The notes below the pieces were generated by a model. The model worked only from the letters and a program-made list of their open reading frames with translations. It was not told where the DNA came from and did not search any database. This document shows, one piece after another, positions 22,569 to 31,325 of a stretch of 33,565 nucleotides of DNA. The stretch is taken from the NCBI GenBank assembly GCA_900769645.1, contig CAAGHI010000009.1, positions 1-33,565 of the forward strand. The letters run 5' to 3'. The stretch's first letter is position 1. Every line of letters begins with the position of its first letter. The stretch comes from Candidatus Gastranaerophilales bacterium (GTDB lineage: Bacteria > Cyanobacteriota > Vampirovibrionia > Gastranaerophilales > Gastranaerophilaceae). The translations under genes were made by a program, and so were the position numbers.

Positions 22569-23297
22569 ATGGAAAGTTTAGGTTATATATTTGATATAAA
22601 TTTGGTTATAAGAGTTTTATCAGCGCTATTGTTGGGGTTTGCAATCGGGCTGGAACGTGAAATGACTAATAAATACGCTGGTTTGAGGACAAATATTTTA
22701 GTTTGTCTTGGTGCTTGTATTTTTACAATAATTTCAATTTACGGTTTCCCGACATTTGCGGCGGGGGATAACGTAATCGTTTCTCAGGCGACAGGTGTAA
22801 GAGATACTGCTCGTATTGCGGCGCAAGTTGTTACAGGTATTGGTTTTATCGGTGGTGGTACTGTTTTAAGACATGGTGCAACTGTTTTTGGATTGACGAC
22901 TGCTGCAACTCTTTGGGTTTCTGCAGCTGTTGGTATGGCGTGCGGTGCTGGAATGTATGGATTGGCTCTTGTTGCAACCGTTTTGTCTATTATGGTTTTG
23001 GTATCTGTTAGACTTTTTGAAAAAAACGTTCTCGTTTCAAGCACAAAAAACACCAAACGTTTAAAAATGAGTATTTCTTGTTTAAATGAAAATTCTAATG
23101 CAATTTATGATTACATAATTGAAAATTGCCAACATTTGAGAGAAATTTCAAGGAAATTGAACAAGCAAGATGACAATATGACAAAAATCAATGTTATTCT
23201 TGATTTCGTTGGACGTAATCCTATCCAAAATCTTTATAAAGACTACCAAAAACTTGATGGTATTGAATCAATTTCTATTCAAGAAGTTGTGGATTAG
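22569..23297 (+). CDS. MgtC/SapB-family membrane protein
   Basis: 242 residues; AAAGGA precedes the ATG. The family core is clear: LGFAIGLERE then YAGLRTNILVCLGACIF, ARIAAQVVTGIGFIGGGTVL and GLTTAATLWVSAAVGMACGAGMY, giving about five helices in residues 8-145. A C-terminal soluble domain of ~90 residues (ACT-like, KRLKMSISCLNEN...) completes the longer MgtC form. Family members have been linked to magnesium limitation, acid tolerance and survival in hosts, with the transport substrate still disputed. No magnesium riboswitch is apparent upstream in the 152-bp gap. It is convergent with the large gene at 23307 (9-bp gap). Confidence 0.93.
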   Translation: MESLGYIFDINLVIRVLSALLLGFAIGLEREMTNKYAGLRTNILVCLGACIFTIISIYGFPTFAAGDNVIVSQATGVRDTARIAAQVVTGIGFIGGGTVLRHGATVFGLTTAATLWVSAAVGMACGAGMYGLALVATVLSIMVLVSVRLFEKNVLVSSTKNTKRLKMSISCLNENSNAIYDYIIENCQHLREISRKLNKQDDNMTKINVILDFVGRNPIQNLYKDYQKLDGIESISIQEVVD

Positions 23298-23306
23298 TAC
23301 TAATGT

Positions 23307-26300
23307 CTATACTTTTTTGAACTTGTCTAACAAGTTTGAGTTTTCAGGGGGTATACTTTCTGGAATAGGTTGTTCTTTTGTTTTGATTTCAACTTTTTGT
23401 TCAACTGTTTCTTTTGGCTCAATATCTGCATAATATGCTGAATCTTCAAGTGATTCCATTGCCTTCATTACCCCTAGTCTGCCGGCTTTCAATTGCATAT
23501 CTGCCATAATCGCTTCTGCAAGATATGTGATTCCAATAGTGAATGCTGCCCAGCTAATACCTGCCGCTGCTAATGCAGTTCTTAATTGTGGAGTAATAAA
23601 TATGTTTGATAATTTGCCACTTGTCATTAATTTAATCATTTCATCAGGGCGTTTGTTGAATTCTTCAATAAGTTTTGATGTAATTTTGTCAAGTTCTTCT
23701 TTTGGCAAGTTTTCAAATACTTTTTGAACTTTAGGAATCATTTTTAACATCATGTCTTTTGTCATGCTGGACATGTGTAGTCTTTCTTCTGCAAATGTTG
23801 TAAATTCTTCCGGTGACATTTTTTCAATAAAGGCTTGATATTTGGTAAGGAATGCTTTTGGACTAGCTACATTGCTTGCGATACTAAATGCATCTTTGAA
23901 AGTTGCATTTTTAACTTTGCTTCCGATAGCTTTTGCAAGATCTATTGCTTCTTCCGGATAAATTCCTGCAAATTTTGGAAGTTCTTCCGGATTTGCAATT
24001 GCACCTGCTTCAACTTTTGGATTAAGGAAAGTTCTAATATTGAATTGAGAGCCTTCGCTCAAACAAGCATTGAATTTTTCCTCACCTAAAACCCGTTTTA
24101 GTAAATTGATAGTTTTAGTGTTTAGAGGAACTACTCCGTTTGATTTTTGAGCCATTTCTTCAAGTTTGGCAGATAATTCACCCAATTTTTCTGACAAATT
24201 TGAATTTTTTAGAGCTTCAATTACTCCGTGGAATTTTGGACTTAACAAATAAACAGTGTTTGCAATTTCTTCATTTGTTGCCAATTCTAGGGCTTTTCTT
24301 GCTTCTTCTGCTTTTTCAGGAGAAATGTTTTTCGGATTTAGCATCATATCCAAGATTTGTGCCCTTAATTCAGGTGTCATATTTATGGATTCTTTTGCTT
24401 TTGAGCCCCAACCGTGTGTCATTACATCAAAGAAATTTTCAATGTCTGCTTTTTTTAGGTTAAGATTTGGATTTGCTTCAATTCCTCTATTTAAAGAGTT
24501 TTCTAATTTGTATAGAAAATGAATTTGCTCTTCGTTAGAGAGTTTTTTGAAACTTTCAAGTCCAGCTATGCCATTTGTGTACATTTTGCTGAAAACTTCA
24601 AGCATTGGATCTTTTTGCAGATTAACATTATTTAAAAGCGCTGCCATTGGTTTGTTTTTGCCTGCATTAACGTTGTCAAGAACAATTGAAACATTGTCCT
24701 CAACGTGTCCGAGGTATTTTTTGAACCATTTTTTCTGCATCAAGTTTGATGTGTTGCTCAATTTCGTAACAACTTTGTCGAGAAGTTTGGCGCCTGTAAT
24801 TTTTCCGCGAGCAACTTGAACAAGCGTATAAATAACAGGGGAAACTCCTAAAGCCATTCCGGCATATTGAATAAATGGCTGAGCGATTTCTGTTGCTGCT
24901 TCCATAGATTCAGAATAAACTTGTGAATTGTCGTCAACTTTTTCGAATGTATTGAATAGTTTTCGTTGCAAGTTTTTAGCTTCTCGAAGTTGTTCCGGTG
25001 TTACATCTTGTTTTTTCAACAAGTTTTTTAGAGCTTGTTTTTCTTTGTATTCGGTCTTTTTATACTTGTTGTAAGCCCAATATTGCTTCATAACATTTGG
25101 AATAAACAGTGCATATTCCTTGAATTTGTTGGTTTTTTTGTCTGTTGTTTTTACATCTTGAACTTCTTCATAATCATCTTTTGTGTAGCCGATGAAGTTT
25201 TCAGGATTTTTTTCAAGTTCTCGTTTTGCGGTGAAACGTCCGGCACGAGCTGCTGATTTTTGAAGTTTTAGACCGATAATAGCACCTGCAATGCCGGTTA
25301 GAACAAAGCCAAATGCCCCAAATATCCATTGTTTCCCAGCTCTGTTTGCGAAAGCTGCTGCTGTCATATCTTTAAAAGATTTTTCAATCTCTTTTTTACC
25401 GCCGGAATTTTTTATGTCTTCCATCATTGAGTTTGCAAACTGTGCCCATTTAGTATGATGTCTAAAGCCTTTTAATTTTGGATCTTTTAAAGCTTCATAC
25501 AATTTTTTAGTTTCTTCAGAACCGGTTTTATTAATCCTATTATCAACAAATTTATCAAAAACTTTTAATTTGTTTAGAACCCAACCTGTTGCAGCACCGA
25601 CTGCACCTCCAAGGAATGGAGTTCCGTTAATTAATACGTTTGCTGCGACTTCCATATTTTCAGAATTCTTTTCTGCTTCATTATTAATTATGCGGACAGT
25701 TCTTTGGATAACTTCTTGGTCTTTTTCTGCTTGAATACGTTCTTCCGGAGTTAATTCTCGAGTAACTTTTTGTGAGTTATCTTCTCTTGCCGCTTTGTCG
25801 TTTTTGTATGCTTTGTTATCTTTGATGATATTGTAGATTGATTTGAACATTCCTGATTGAAGTTTTGACTTTTTGTCTTTTTTAGTTAATTCAGGGTGTT
25901 CTGCAAGTTCTTTTTTCGCTGCTTCTATTTGTTCCGGAGTGTAATTTACAAATTCTTTTGGATCTTCAAGAACTTTTCTGGCTTGATAGCGTGCGATTTT
26001 TGAACTGTCTGTTTGCAGTTTGGCTTCATAAATTGTTGATGCAATAAACAAGCCAACAGTTCCGAGCATAGCAAGACCATGTGCGTAACCGGCCTTTTTA
26101 AGGTATTTCAACATTTGTTGTTTGCCGGCTTTTTTGAAAGCCATAAGCTCTTGTTTAAGTTCAGAATCTTGAATTCTTCTAATAGTTTTTTTATCTGTAA
26201 TTCGTTCAAACATGCCTAGCGGTTTGTCAGTGCTTTTAAGATGTTCTGCAACTTTTTGTTTAAGTTCTTGGTATTTTTCTGTTTTTCGGATATTTGAGTC

Positions 26301-26633
26301 AAAGTTTAAAAAGCCCAATACGTCTTTTTTAGACTTGGTTTTAAATGCAAGCCAGTTTAGCCCAAATAGGCCTGCAAGCGTTGCAAGTTGGGATAATGGA
26401 TCAACTGCTGTTTCAACATTCTCGGCAACGTTTTCAGAATGGTTATCCATAACATCAATAACGTCAATAATTGTGGACCCATATTCTTTTGCTTTTTGGA
26501 GTTCTTCCGGTGTGTGTTGACGTCTTTTCGCAAGTTCTTCACGCTGTGCGTTTTCGTTGCGTTGATTATCTTCCCATTTTTTGAAGTTGCTTCTGTTTTT
26601 AGCTACCTGAGATAGTGAGTTGAAAAAATCCAT
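23307..26633 (-). CDS. Very large membrane protein with three internal ~250-residue repeats, 1108 residues
   Basis: AGGGGA stands 5 nt before the ATG. Three units start at ~41 (TPEELQKAKEYG...NHSENVAENVETA), ~295 (TPEERIQAEKDQ...KNSENMEVAANV) and ~545 (TPEQLREAKNLQ...VYSESMEAATEI). Each continues into a Gly/Ala-rich hydrophobic segment (~80-97, ~338-355, ~586-608). The second part of a unit, a helix plus LQxxSxxIAR-type motif and LE-x-P-E/K-x-F-x-x-YT, follows at ~185-232 and ~435-484, and a weaker one near the C-terminus (~1035-1085, DMQLKAGRLGVMKAMESLED). The stretch ~620-1020 is long, helical and soluble. I recognise no family. It probably spans or clings to the membrane several times. Probably lineage-specific. 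Confidence 0.9.
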   Translation of the reverse strand: MDFFNSLSQVAKNRSNFKKWEDNQRNENAQREELAKRRQHTPEELQKAKEYGSTIIDVIDVMDNHSENVAENVETAVDPLSQLATLAGLFGLNWLAFKTKSKKDVLGFLNFDSNIRKTEKYQELKQKVAEHLKSTDKPLGMFERITDKKTIRRIQDSELKQELMAFKKAGKQQMLKYLKKAGYAHGLAMLGTVGLFIASTIYEAKLQTDSSKIARYQARKVLEDPKEFVNYTPEQIEAAKKELAEHPELTKKDKKSKLQSGMFKSIYNIIKDNKAYKNDKAAREDNSQKVTRELTPEERIQAEKDQEVIQRTVRIINNEAEKNSENMEVAANVLINGTPFLGGAVGAATGWVLNKLKVFDKFVDNRINKTGSEETKKLYEALKDPKLKGFRHHTKWAQFANSMMEDIKNSGGKKEIEKSFKDMTAAAFANRAGKQWIFGAFGFVLTGIAGAIIGLKLQKSAARAGRFTAKRELEKNPENFIGYTKDDYEEVQDVKTTDKKTNKFKEYALFIPNVMKQYWAYNKYKKTEYKEKQALKNLLKKQDVTPEQLREAKNLQRKLFNTFEKVDDNSQVYSESMEAATEIAQPFIQYAGMALGVSPVIYTLVQVARGKITGAKLLDKVVTKLSNTSNLMQKKWFKKYLGHVEDNVSIVLDNVNAGKNKPMAALLNNVNLQKDPMLEVFSKMYTNGIAGLESFKKLSNEEQIHFLYKLENSLNRGIEANPNLNLKKADIENFFDVMTHGWGSKAKESINMTPELRAQILDMMLNPKNISPEKAEEARKALELATNEEIANTVYLLSPKFHGVIEALKNSNLSEKLGELSAKLEEMAQKSNGVVPLNTKTINLLKRVLGEEKFNACLSEGSQFNIRTFLNPKVEAGAIANPEELPKFAGIYPEEAIDLAKAIGSKVKNATFKDAFSIASNVASPKAFLTKYQAFIEKMSPEEFTTFAEERLHMSSMTKDMMLKMIPKVQKVFENLPKEELDKITSKLIEEFNKRPDEMIKLMTSGKLSNIFITPQLRTALAAAGISWAAFTIGITYLAEAIMADMQLKAGRLGVMKAMESLEDSAYYADIEPKETVEQKVEIKTKEQPIPESIPPENSNLLDKFKKV

Positions 26634-26702
26634 AATTTCCCCTAAATTTTTCCCTTATATAGATATAAAGGATTGGAAATGTAGATTATTGCTAAATTGT
26701 AA

Positions 26703-27359
26703 CTATTTGTAAAGAGGTAAAACTATTTCAAATACTGTTTTTTCGGGTGTTGACTCAGCAAGTTGTAAAATAGCGTTTTGAACTTTTAAATTATTTGCAC
26801 AAATATGCAAGCCGAGCCCTGAGCCGGTTGGTTTTGTGGTAAAACCTTCTTCAAATATTGATTTTTGTTTCTCTTCTGAGATTGCTTCGCCGTTGTTAGA
26901 TATTTTTATATGAGCTTTGTCATCTGCCAATTGCAAAGAAATGTGGATTTCCCCCTCTTTAGAAATCGCTTCAATTGCGTTTTTGATAATATTTACAATA
27001 CAAGCCAAAAATTTGTTTTCATCAATATAAACATTCGCATCTGTTTGTAGGTCAGACGTGATTTTGATAGCTTTTTCACAAATATAAACTTGTGAAAGCT
27101 TAACACCTTCTTCCAAAATCTTTTTAATACTACAAATTTTAGGTGAAAAATTATTCAGTGATTTCAGGTCAAGAAGGTTATTATTCATTATTTTTATGGA
27201 TTTATTAATGCAATTTAATGCGTTTTCTATTGATGAATTTTTAATCCCCTCTTTTTCGAGATTTTTTCTGATTATTTGAGTGTAAAGCTCGCAAATTGAA
27301 AGATGGTTTCTCATTTCGTGTGCTATGCATCTTGATTGCTCATAAATAATTTCGTTCAT
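26703..27359 (-). CDS. Minimal histidine kinase (dimerisation + ATPase only), 218 residues
   Basis: No sensor or membrane segment. The H box is at the very N-terminus: H14 in AHEMRNHLS. The ATPase N box is NIIKNAIEAI; G1 is SNNGEAI (usual DxGxG, with Asp replaced by Asn); G2 is TGSGLGLHI. The changed G1 aspartate may weaken ATP binding or turnover. I prefer the ATG at 27359, with AGGTGA upstream, over the GTG at 27365. It follows the NarL-type regulator gene in the same direction (74-nt gap with a stem-loop), so the two probably form a pair with sensing done by another protein or by its small N-terminus. Confidence 0.88.
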   Translation of the reverse strand: MNEIIYEQSRCIAHEMRNHLSICELYTQIIRKNLEKEGIKNSSIENALNCINKSIKIMNNNLLDLKSLNNFSPKICSIKKILEEGVKLSQVYICEKAIKITSDLQTDANVYIDENKFLACIVNIIKNAIEAISKEGEIHISLQLADDKAHIKISNNGEAISEEKQKSIFEEGFTTKPTGSGLGLHICANNLKVQNAILQLAESTPEKTVFEIVLPLYK

Positions 27360-27372
27360 AATCACCTACATT

Positions 27373-27404
27373 AAAGGCTCAGCTCACGAATGGGCTGAAC
27401 CTTT
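27373..27404 (-). terminator. Stem-loop between regulator and kinase genes (attenuator or processing site)
   Basis: In the minus-strand RNA AAAGGTTCAGC (27394-27404) and GCTGAGCCTTT (27373-27383) form an 11-bp stem with one G-U pair and a 10-nt loop. The tail after the stem is AAUGUAGG, not a U-run, so termination would be partial at best; mRNA stabilisation is an alternative. Confidence 0.45.
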
Positions 27405-27433
27405 ACATACCTAATTAGTATCAACTTTTGTTA

Positions 27434-28129
27434 TTAAACAGCCATTTTTGTACGTTTTCTTTTGCCAAAACCGTTATTTAGTGCGTACAAAACAGCTTGA
27501 GTTCTGTCATTTACTTGAAGTTTTTGGAAGATATTGTTTACGTGAGTCTTAACAGTAGTTTCTGAGATAAATAGTTGTTTTGCAATAGTCTTGTAGTTAT
27601 TACCCTGTGTGAGAAGATCCAAAACTTCCTCTTCTCTTGCTGTTAAATATGTAAGAAGATTTTCTTCTTCTTCTGCAACTTCTTGCTTGAATGATTGTTG
27701 GAAATATTCGAAAAATCTTGATGTAAGCGCTGTTGGAAGATAAACTTTGCCTGCAGCAACTTCGTCCATAGCATAGATTAGTTGAGCTGAAGCCATTGTT
27801 TTAAGAACATAGCCTTTAGCACCAAGCTTCATTGCTCTAAAAATCAAATCGGCATCATCGTAAGCACTTAAACAAATAACACGAATTCCAAGTTCTAATT
27901 TTTCGATTTCTTGTAAAACTTGCAAACCGTCTTTTTCAGGCATATTTACATCTAATAAAATTAAATCAGGGCGATATTTTTTAGCAAGATTGATCCCAAG
28001 ATTTGCACTGGTAGTTGTGCCTACAACTTCGTAACTGCTTTCAAGTGTAATTAATTCTTTGACACCTCTCAAATGATCCGCGTTATCATCTATTAATAAT
28101 ACCCTTGATTGTCTTTTGAACTCTCTCAT
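27434..28129 (-). CDS. NarL/FixJ-family response regulator (receiver + LuxR HTH)
   Basis: 231 residues. The receiver has D14-D15, phospho-acceptor D60 (LLDVNMP), S88 and K110. A linker rich in Glu (150-157) leads to a LuxR-type HTH (~160-220): LTAREEEVLDLLTQGNNYKT, ISETTVKTHVNNIFQKL. All key residues are present. GGGAG is placed 7 nt before the ATG. The C-terminus ends in a basic tail (GKRKRTKMAV). It should activate or repress promoters once phosphorylated, probably by the kinase encoded downstream; the target genes are unknown. A -10-like TATAGT lies ~45 nt upstream, without a good -35. Confidence 0.95.
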   Translation of the reverse strand: MREFKRQSRVLLIDDNADHLRGVKELITLESSYEVVGTTTSANLGINLAKKYRPDLILLDVNMPEKDGLQVLQEIEKLELGIRVICLSAYDDADLIFRAMKLGAKGYVLKTMASAQLIYAMDEVAAGKVYLPTALTSRFFEYFQQSFKQEVAEEEENLLTYLTAREEEVLDLLTQGNNYKTIAKQLFISETTVKTHVNNIFQKLQVNDRTQAVLYALNNGFGKRKRTKMAV

Positions 28130-28357
28130 TTTTATCTCCCTATTTTTTGTTCCCTCACTACACTATAAATACTACTCTGTTTAGAGGGTTCTTTCCATAC
28201 ATGTCCTGATTGATATTGATATGTTGAGGGTTTGAGAATTTGTCCTACATCTTTGGATTTATTTATTGCCTCAATCATGCTCTACACCATGCTTTCAGAA
28301 ATTTGACCGCATGGTTGAATTAAAATTTAAACTAATCTTTTTAGTGTAATCTTCTTG

Positions 28358-28366
28358 TGGTATAAT
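28358..28366 (+). promoter_or_regulatory. Extended -10 promoter of rmuC
   Basis: TGGTATAAT: TGn at 28358-28360 and perfect TATAAT at 28361-28366. No good -35. Start near 28373, a ~18-nt leader with GGAGGG (28380-28385). The 261-bp gap from 28130 to 28390 holds no gene I can support. Confidence 0.6.
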
Positions 28367-28390
28367 ATATTTAATTCATGGAGGGTATGT

Positions 28391-29476
28391 ATGGAAATTT
28401 TAATCTTTTTAGTTGGTTTTTTTATTGGTGCTTTGTGCGTATATCTTTTGTTTATGCTTGTTAATAAAAATAATAAACAAGCTGAAAAAATGCACTCAGA
28501 AGCGCTAGAACAGATGAAGTTGTATTTTGAAAACACGGCTAATAAGGTTTTTAAAGAAAGCACGACAGAACTAAGTGAGACAAATAAGGAGAAATTAGAA
28601 GAGTTTTTTAAACGTTTCAGGGAGCGAATTGAGGATTTTGAGCGTCGTGCAGAAGAGAATTTCAAAGCTGAAAACGAAAATTTTACAAAATTTGATTTGA
28701 ATATTAAAAACTTTTTGGAAACAGGAAACAAAATTTCGCACGATGCAAATTCACTTGTAAATGTTATGAAAGCTGATAACAGAGCATCAGGCAGATGGGG
28801 TGAAATCGTTTTGGAACGTGTTCTTGAAGCCTCCGGTTTGCGAAAAGATGAAGAATATAAAATTCAAATGGGAACCGCAGAAGGACGTCCTGATGCAACA
28901 GTATTTTTGCCGGAAGGTCGTTGTGTTTATATTGACAGTAAAACTTCTTTTTCTGCTTGGGAAGGCTTTGTGAATGCAGAAACTGATGAAGAAAAACAGA
29001 TGTATTTGAAACAATTTGCAGAGTCTACTAAAGCGCATATCTCTGGACTTATTAAACGAGATTATTCTGTTGAAGAAGCGTCTCCTGACTATGTTTTGAT
29101 GTTTATTCCGATTGAAAGTTGTTATTCACTGATGTTCTGTGACAATTGTCAATTGTGGGATTATGCTTGGAAAAACAAGGTAATGCCTGTTTCGCCATCA
29201 ACTTTGCTTGCTGCGTTGAAAATTATAAATTCTTTCCACGTAGTAGATCGTCAAAATAAGAATATCCAAGAAATGGCAAGGCTTTGTTCCAGTGTCCACG
29301 ATAAATTCGCAGCATTGTTAGATGAACTTCTGAAAATTCGAGATAACTTAAATAAATCTTTGAAAAAGCTTAACGGAACAGGTAATATCATAAACCAGAT
29401 TACAAAACTTGAAAAACTTGGTTGCAAAACAGAAAAAACAGTTTCAACTCTGCCAGATGATATTTTGGAAGATTAA
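28391..29476 (+). CDS. rmuC: DNA recombination protein RmuC
   Basis: 361 residues, shorter than E. coli RmuC (475). TM ~4-24, coiled coil (~30-110), then the RmuC domain: GRWGE at 134-138, GRPDATVFLP at 165-174 and IDSKTSF at 181-187. The D168 / D182-x-K184 arrangement is that of a PD-(D/E)xK-type nuclease fold. In E. coli the protein limits recombination at inverted repeats; the mechanism is only partly known. The start ATG at 28391 is fixed by GGAGGG five nt upstream; the open frame extends to 28355 without homology. It is convergent with the membrane-protein gene at 29544. Confidence 0.93.
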   Translation: MEILIFLVGFFIGALCVYLLFMLVNKNNKQAEKMHSEALEQMKLYFENTANKVFKESTTELSETNKEKLEEFFKRFRERIEDFERRAEENFKAENENFTKFDLNIKNFLETGNKISHDANSLVNVMKADNRASGRWGEIVLERVLEASGLRKDEEYKIQMGTAEGRPDATVFLPEGRCVYIDSKTSFSAWEGFVNAETDEEKQMYLKQFAESTKAHISGLIKRDYSVEEASPDYVLMFIPIESCYSLMFCDNCQLWDYAWKNKVMPVSPSTLLAALKIINSFHVVDRQNKNIQEMARLCSSVHDKFAALLDELLKIRDNLNKSLKKLNGTGNIINQITKLEKLGCKTEKTVSTLPDDILED

Positions 29477-29543
29477 GTATATTTTTATATTGGTTGCAAC
29501 TATATTGATTTAATTTTATATAAATCTATTTGTCACCAACTTA

Positions 29544-31133
29544 CTATTTCTTATTATCTGAATATTCGGCAGTTCCTGGGAAGGCGTTGGAGCCGGTTGC
29601 TTTTCGTGTAATCCAGTATTGGATTTTTGGAATAAACGTTGATAGGAATGCTGCGGATATTGCAAAGCCGATACCCCAGTTCATAGCGTTCTTGAGGTAG
29701 TTGTCACGACAAGCTTTGTTGATTAAGTCTTTTGAAATTTCGCCGTTTTTCGCTTTTTTCAAGACTGATTCTACATATTCTTTTATGACAGATTGTTTTT
29801 TCTCAAAAGTTTCTTTAGAGATAAATCTCAATGGGTCATTGTATACAGGGTCTGAAATCTTGCCTGTGAATAGGTTTTGATCTGATGTTGAACATCTGAA
29901 TACGTTTTTCAAAAATTCAGGAATATTTATTGCGCCGTCTGTGAATACATTTGTAACTTGTTTTTCTGTCAAAATAGCTTTGCCTTCAAGTGCCGGTTGC
30001 AATTCAGACATTCCTTTTGCAACTTTTTTCAATTTATCAACATCAACATTTGGATATTTTGTTTTGACATCAGCTAAAAGTTCATTGAATTTATCAAGCT
30101 CAATTGTTCCGCTTCCTTCTCTTAGAGCTTGTTTAAGTTTCGGAGTTACAAAACCTGAATTGTCAGGGTTGCCAAATACAGCGTTTCTGAAATCTTCTGT
30201 TTTCATATTTCCACCGTTAGCGTCAATTACTGAATTCATCAAGTCGCTGACCTGTTTTGTTGCAACCGGATCAAGTCTTGTTCCATTGCCTGTTTGCATT
30301 TTGTTCAAAAGGAATGCAATTACAGGCATATTGAACATATAGAAGTAGCTTGAAGAAATATCTCTGAATAGAACTTCAGTTCTTTCGTATTTGTTACGTG
30401 CACAAGCGCCTCTGCCAACCCAAACGCCCATATCTGTTGATAAAAGCCCGTATTTAGGATTGTTTTCAAAACTGTACGCCAATGACATAAGTGTTTGAGG
30501 AGCAATTGAACCAAACGGAACATTCTTGTCCTGTTTCAAGAACTTATCCATTGAGTATTTCGCTTGATTGTTGTTGTTATTATTTGTTTTGTTTTCTTCT
30601 TTTTTAGTTGCTTCTGCCGGTTTTTTCTTCATTATGTATTTTGTAATTGCTTGGTTTGTTTTAGGTAAAACAAGCCCAACAAGGCAGTTTGCAAGGATAA
30701 TACTTGTAATAACTTTTCCAAATTTATATTTTGCAATCAAACTTTCCGCTTTATCAGGGCTTTTCAAATTCTTTTGCAAGTTTGTTTTGAATTTTTGCAT
30801 AAAGTTATTTACAGGTTTTCTAACATTATCTTTTCCCGTATCAAAATCAGTTTCAGGAAGTTTTAAAAGCTTTTTACCGACAAATTTATCAATAAGTCTA
30901 TTAAATAGTGGAACTCCACTGAACCAAAAAGCTGCTCCAATCATTTCTTCCGTTAAACGTTCTCTGGCTTCCGTAAAACCACCTCTTTGATAAGCTTGAT
31001 AAGTTCTTCCACCTTCTACAAATGCTTCTAAAAGAATTACCGGCGCAATAGAACGGCTGGCAAGCCCTTTAACGAATTTTCTGCCATAACTGAAATCTTT
31101 TAATGTCTGATTTGGAGTAACTTTTATATCCAT
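29544..31133 (-). CDS. Hypothetical membrane protein, 529 residues
   Basis: The product starts MDIKVTPNQTLKDFSYGRKF. Hydrophobic segments lie at ~70-80 (GAAFWFSGVPLF), ~145-165 (VITSIILANCLVGLVLP) and near the C-terminus (GIGFAISAAFLSTFIPKIQYWI, ~490-512), with a soluble stretch of ~300 residues between them. An Asn/Lys-rich spacer (~175-190) precedes that domain. There are two closely set cysteines around WVGRGACARN. No catalytic motif or family is recognised. AGGA is 12-13 nt before the ATG, a bit far. Style and neighbourhood match the 1108- and 259-residue membrane proteins, so these may be a lineage-specific set; I see no strong sequence similarity between them. Confidence 0.85.
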   Translation of the reverse strand: MDIKVTPNQTLKDFSYGRKFVKGLASRSIAPVILLEAFVEGGRTYQAYQRGGFTEARERLTEEMIGAAFWFSGVPLFNRLIDKFVGKKLLKLPETDFDTGKDNVRKPVNNFMQKFKTNLQKNLKSPDKAESLIAKYKFGKVITSIILANCLVGLVLPKTNQAITKYIMKKKPAEATKKEENKTNNNNNNQAKYSMDKFLKQDKNVPFGSIAPQTLMSLAYSFENNPKYGLLSTDMGVWVGRGACARNKYERTEVLFRDISSSYFYMFNMPVIAFLLNKMQTGNGTRLDPVATKQVSDLMNSVIDANGGNMKTEDFRNAVFGNPDNSGFVTPKLKQALREGSGTIELDKFNELLADVKTKYPNVDVDKLKKVAKGMSELQPALEGKAILTEKQVTNVFTDGAINIPEFLKNVFRCSTSDQNLFTGKISDPVYNDPLRFISKETFEKKQSVIKEYVESVLKKAKNGEISKDLINKACRDNYLKNAMNWGIGFAISAAFLSTFIPKIQYWITRKATGSNAFPGTAEYSDNKK

Positions 31134-31214
31134 TTTGAAAATTTTTCCTGCTTACTTTAATAACCCTGAATTTTTGTTTTTGCCATAATTGTTAAGATTA
31201 TTAAGTTTTTGTTA

Positions 31215-31234
31215 CACTGAAAACCTTGTCAGTG
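31215..31234. repeat. Short inverted repeat in the divergent gap 31134-31325
   Basis: CACTGA (31215-31220) and TCAGTG (31229-31234), 8-base centre AAACCTTG. A dyad of this size between two divergent membrane-protein genes is a possible operator; it may also be chance. Confidence 0.3.
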
Positions 31235-31296
31235 ACGGTAGTTAAGTTTTGTTAATTTTTTTATGCAAAATAACAATGTTTTATATTCAGTGTTTT

Positions 31297-31305
31297 TGAT
31301 AGAAT
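31297..31305 (+). promoter_or_regulatory. Extended -10 promoter for the gene at 31326
   Basis: TGATAGAAT: TGn followed by TAGAAT (31300-31305); the -35 region is poor. AAGG about 9 nt before the ATG serves as the ribosome-binding site. Confidence 0.45.
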
Positions 31306-31325
31306 AGAAATAGAAGGTACGTGTT

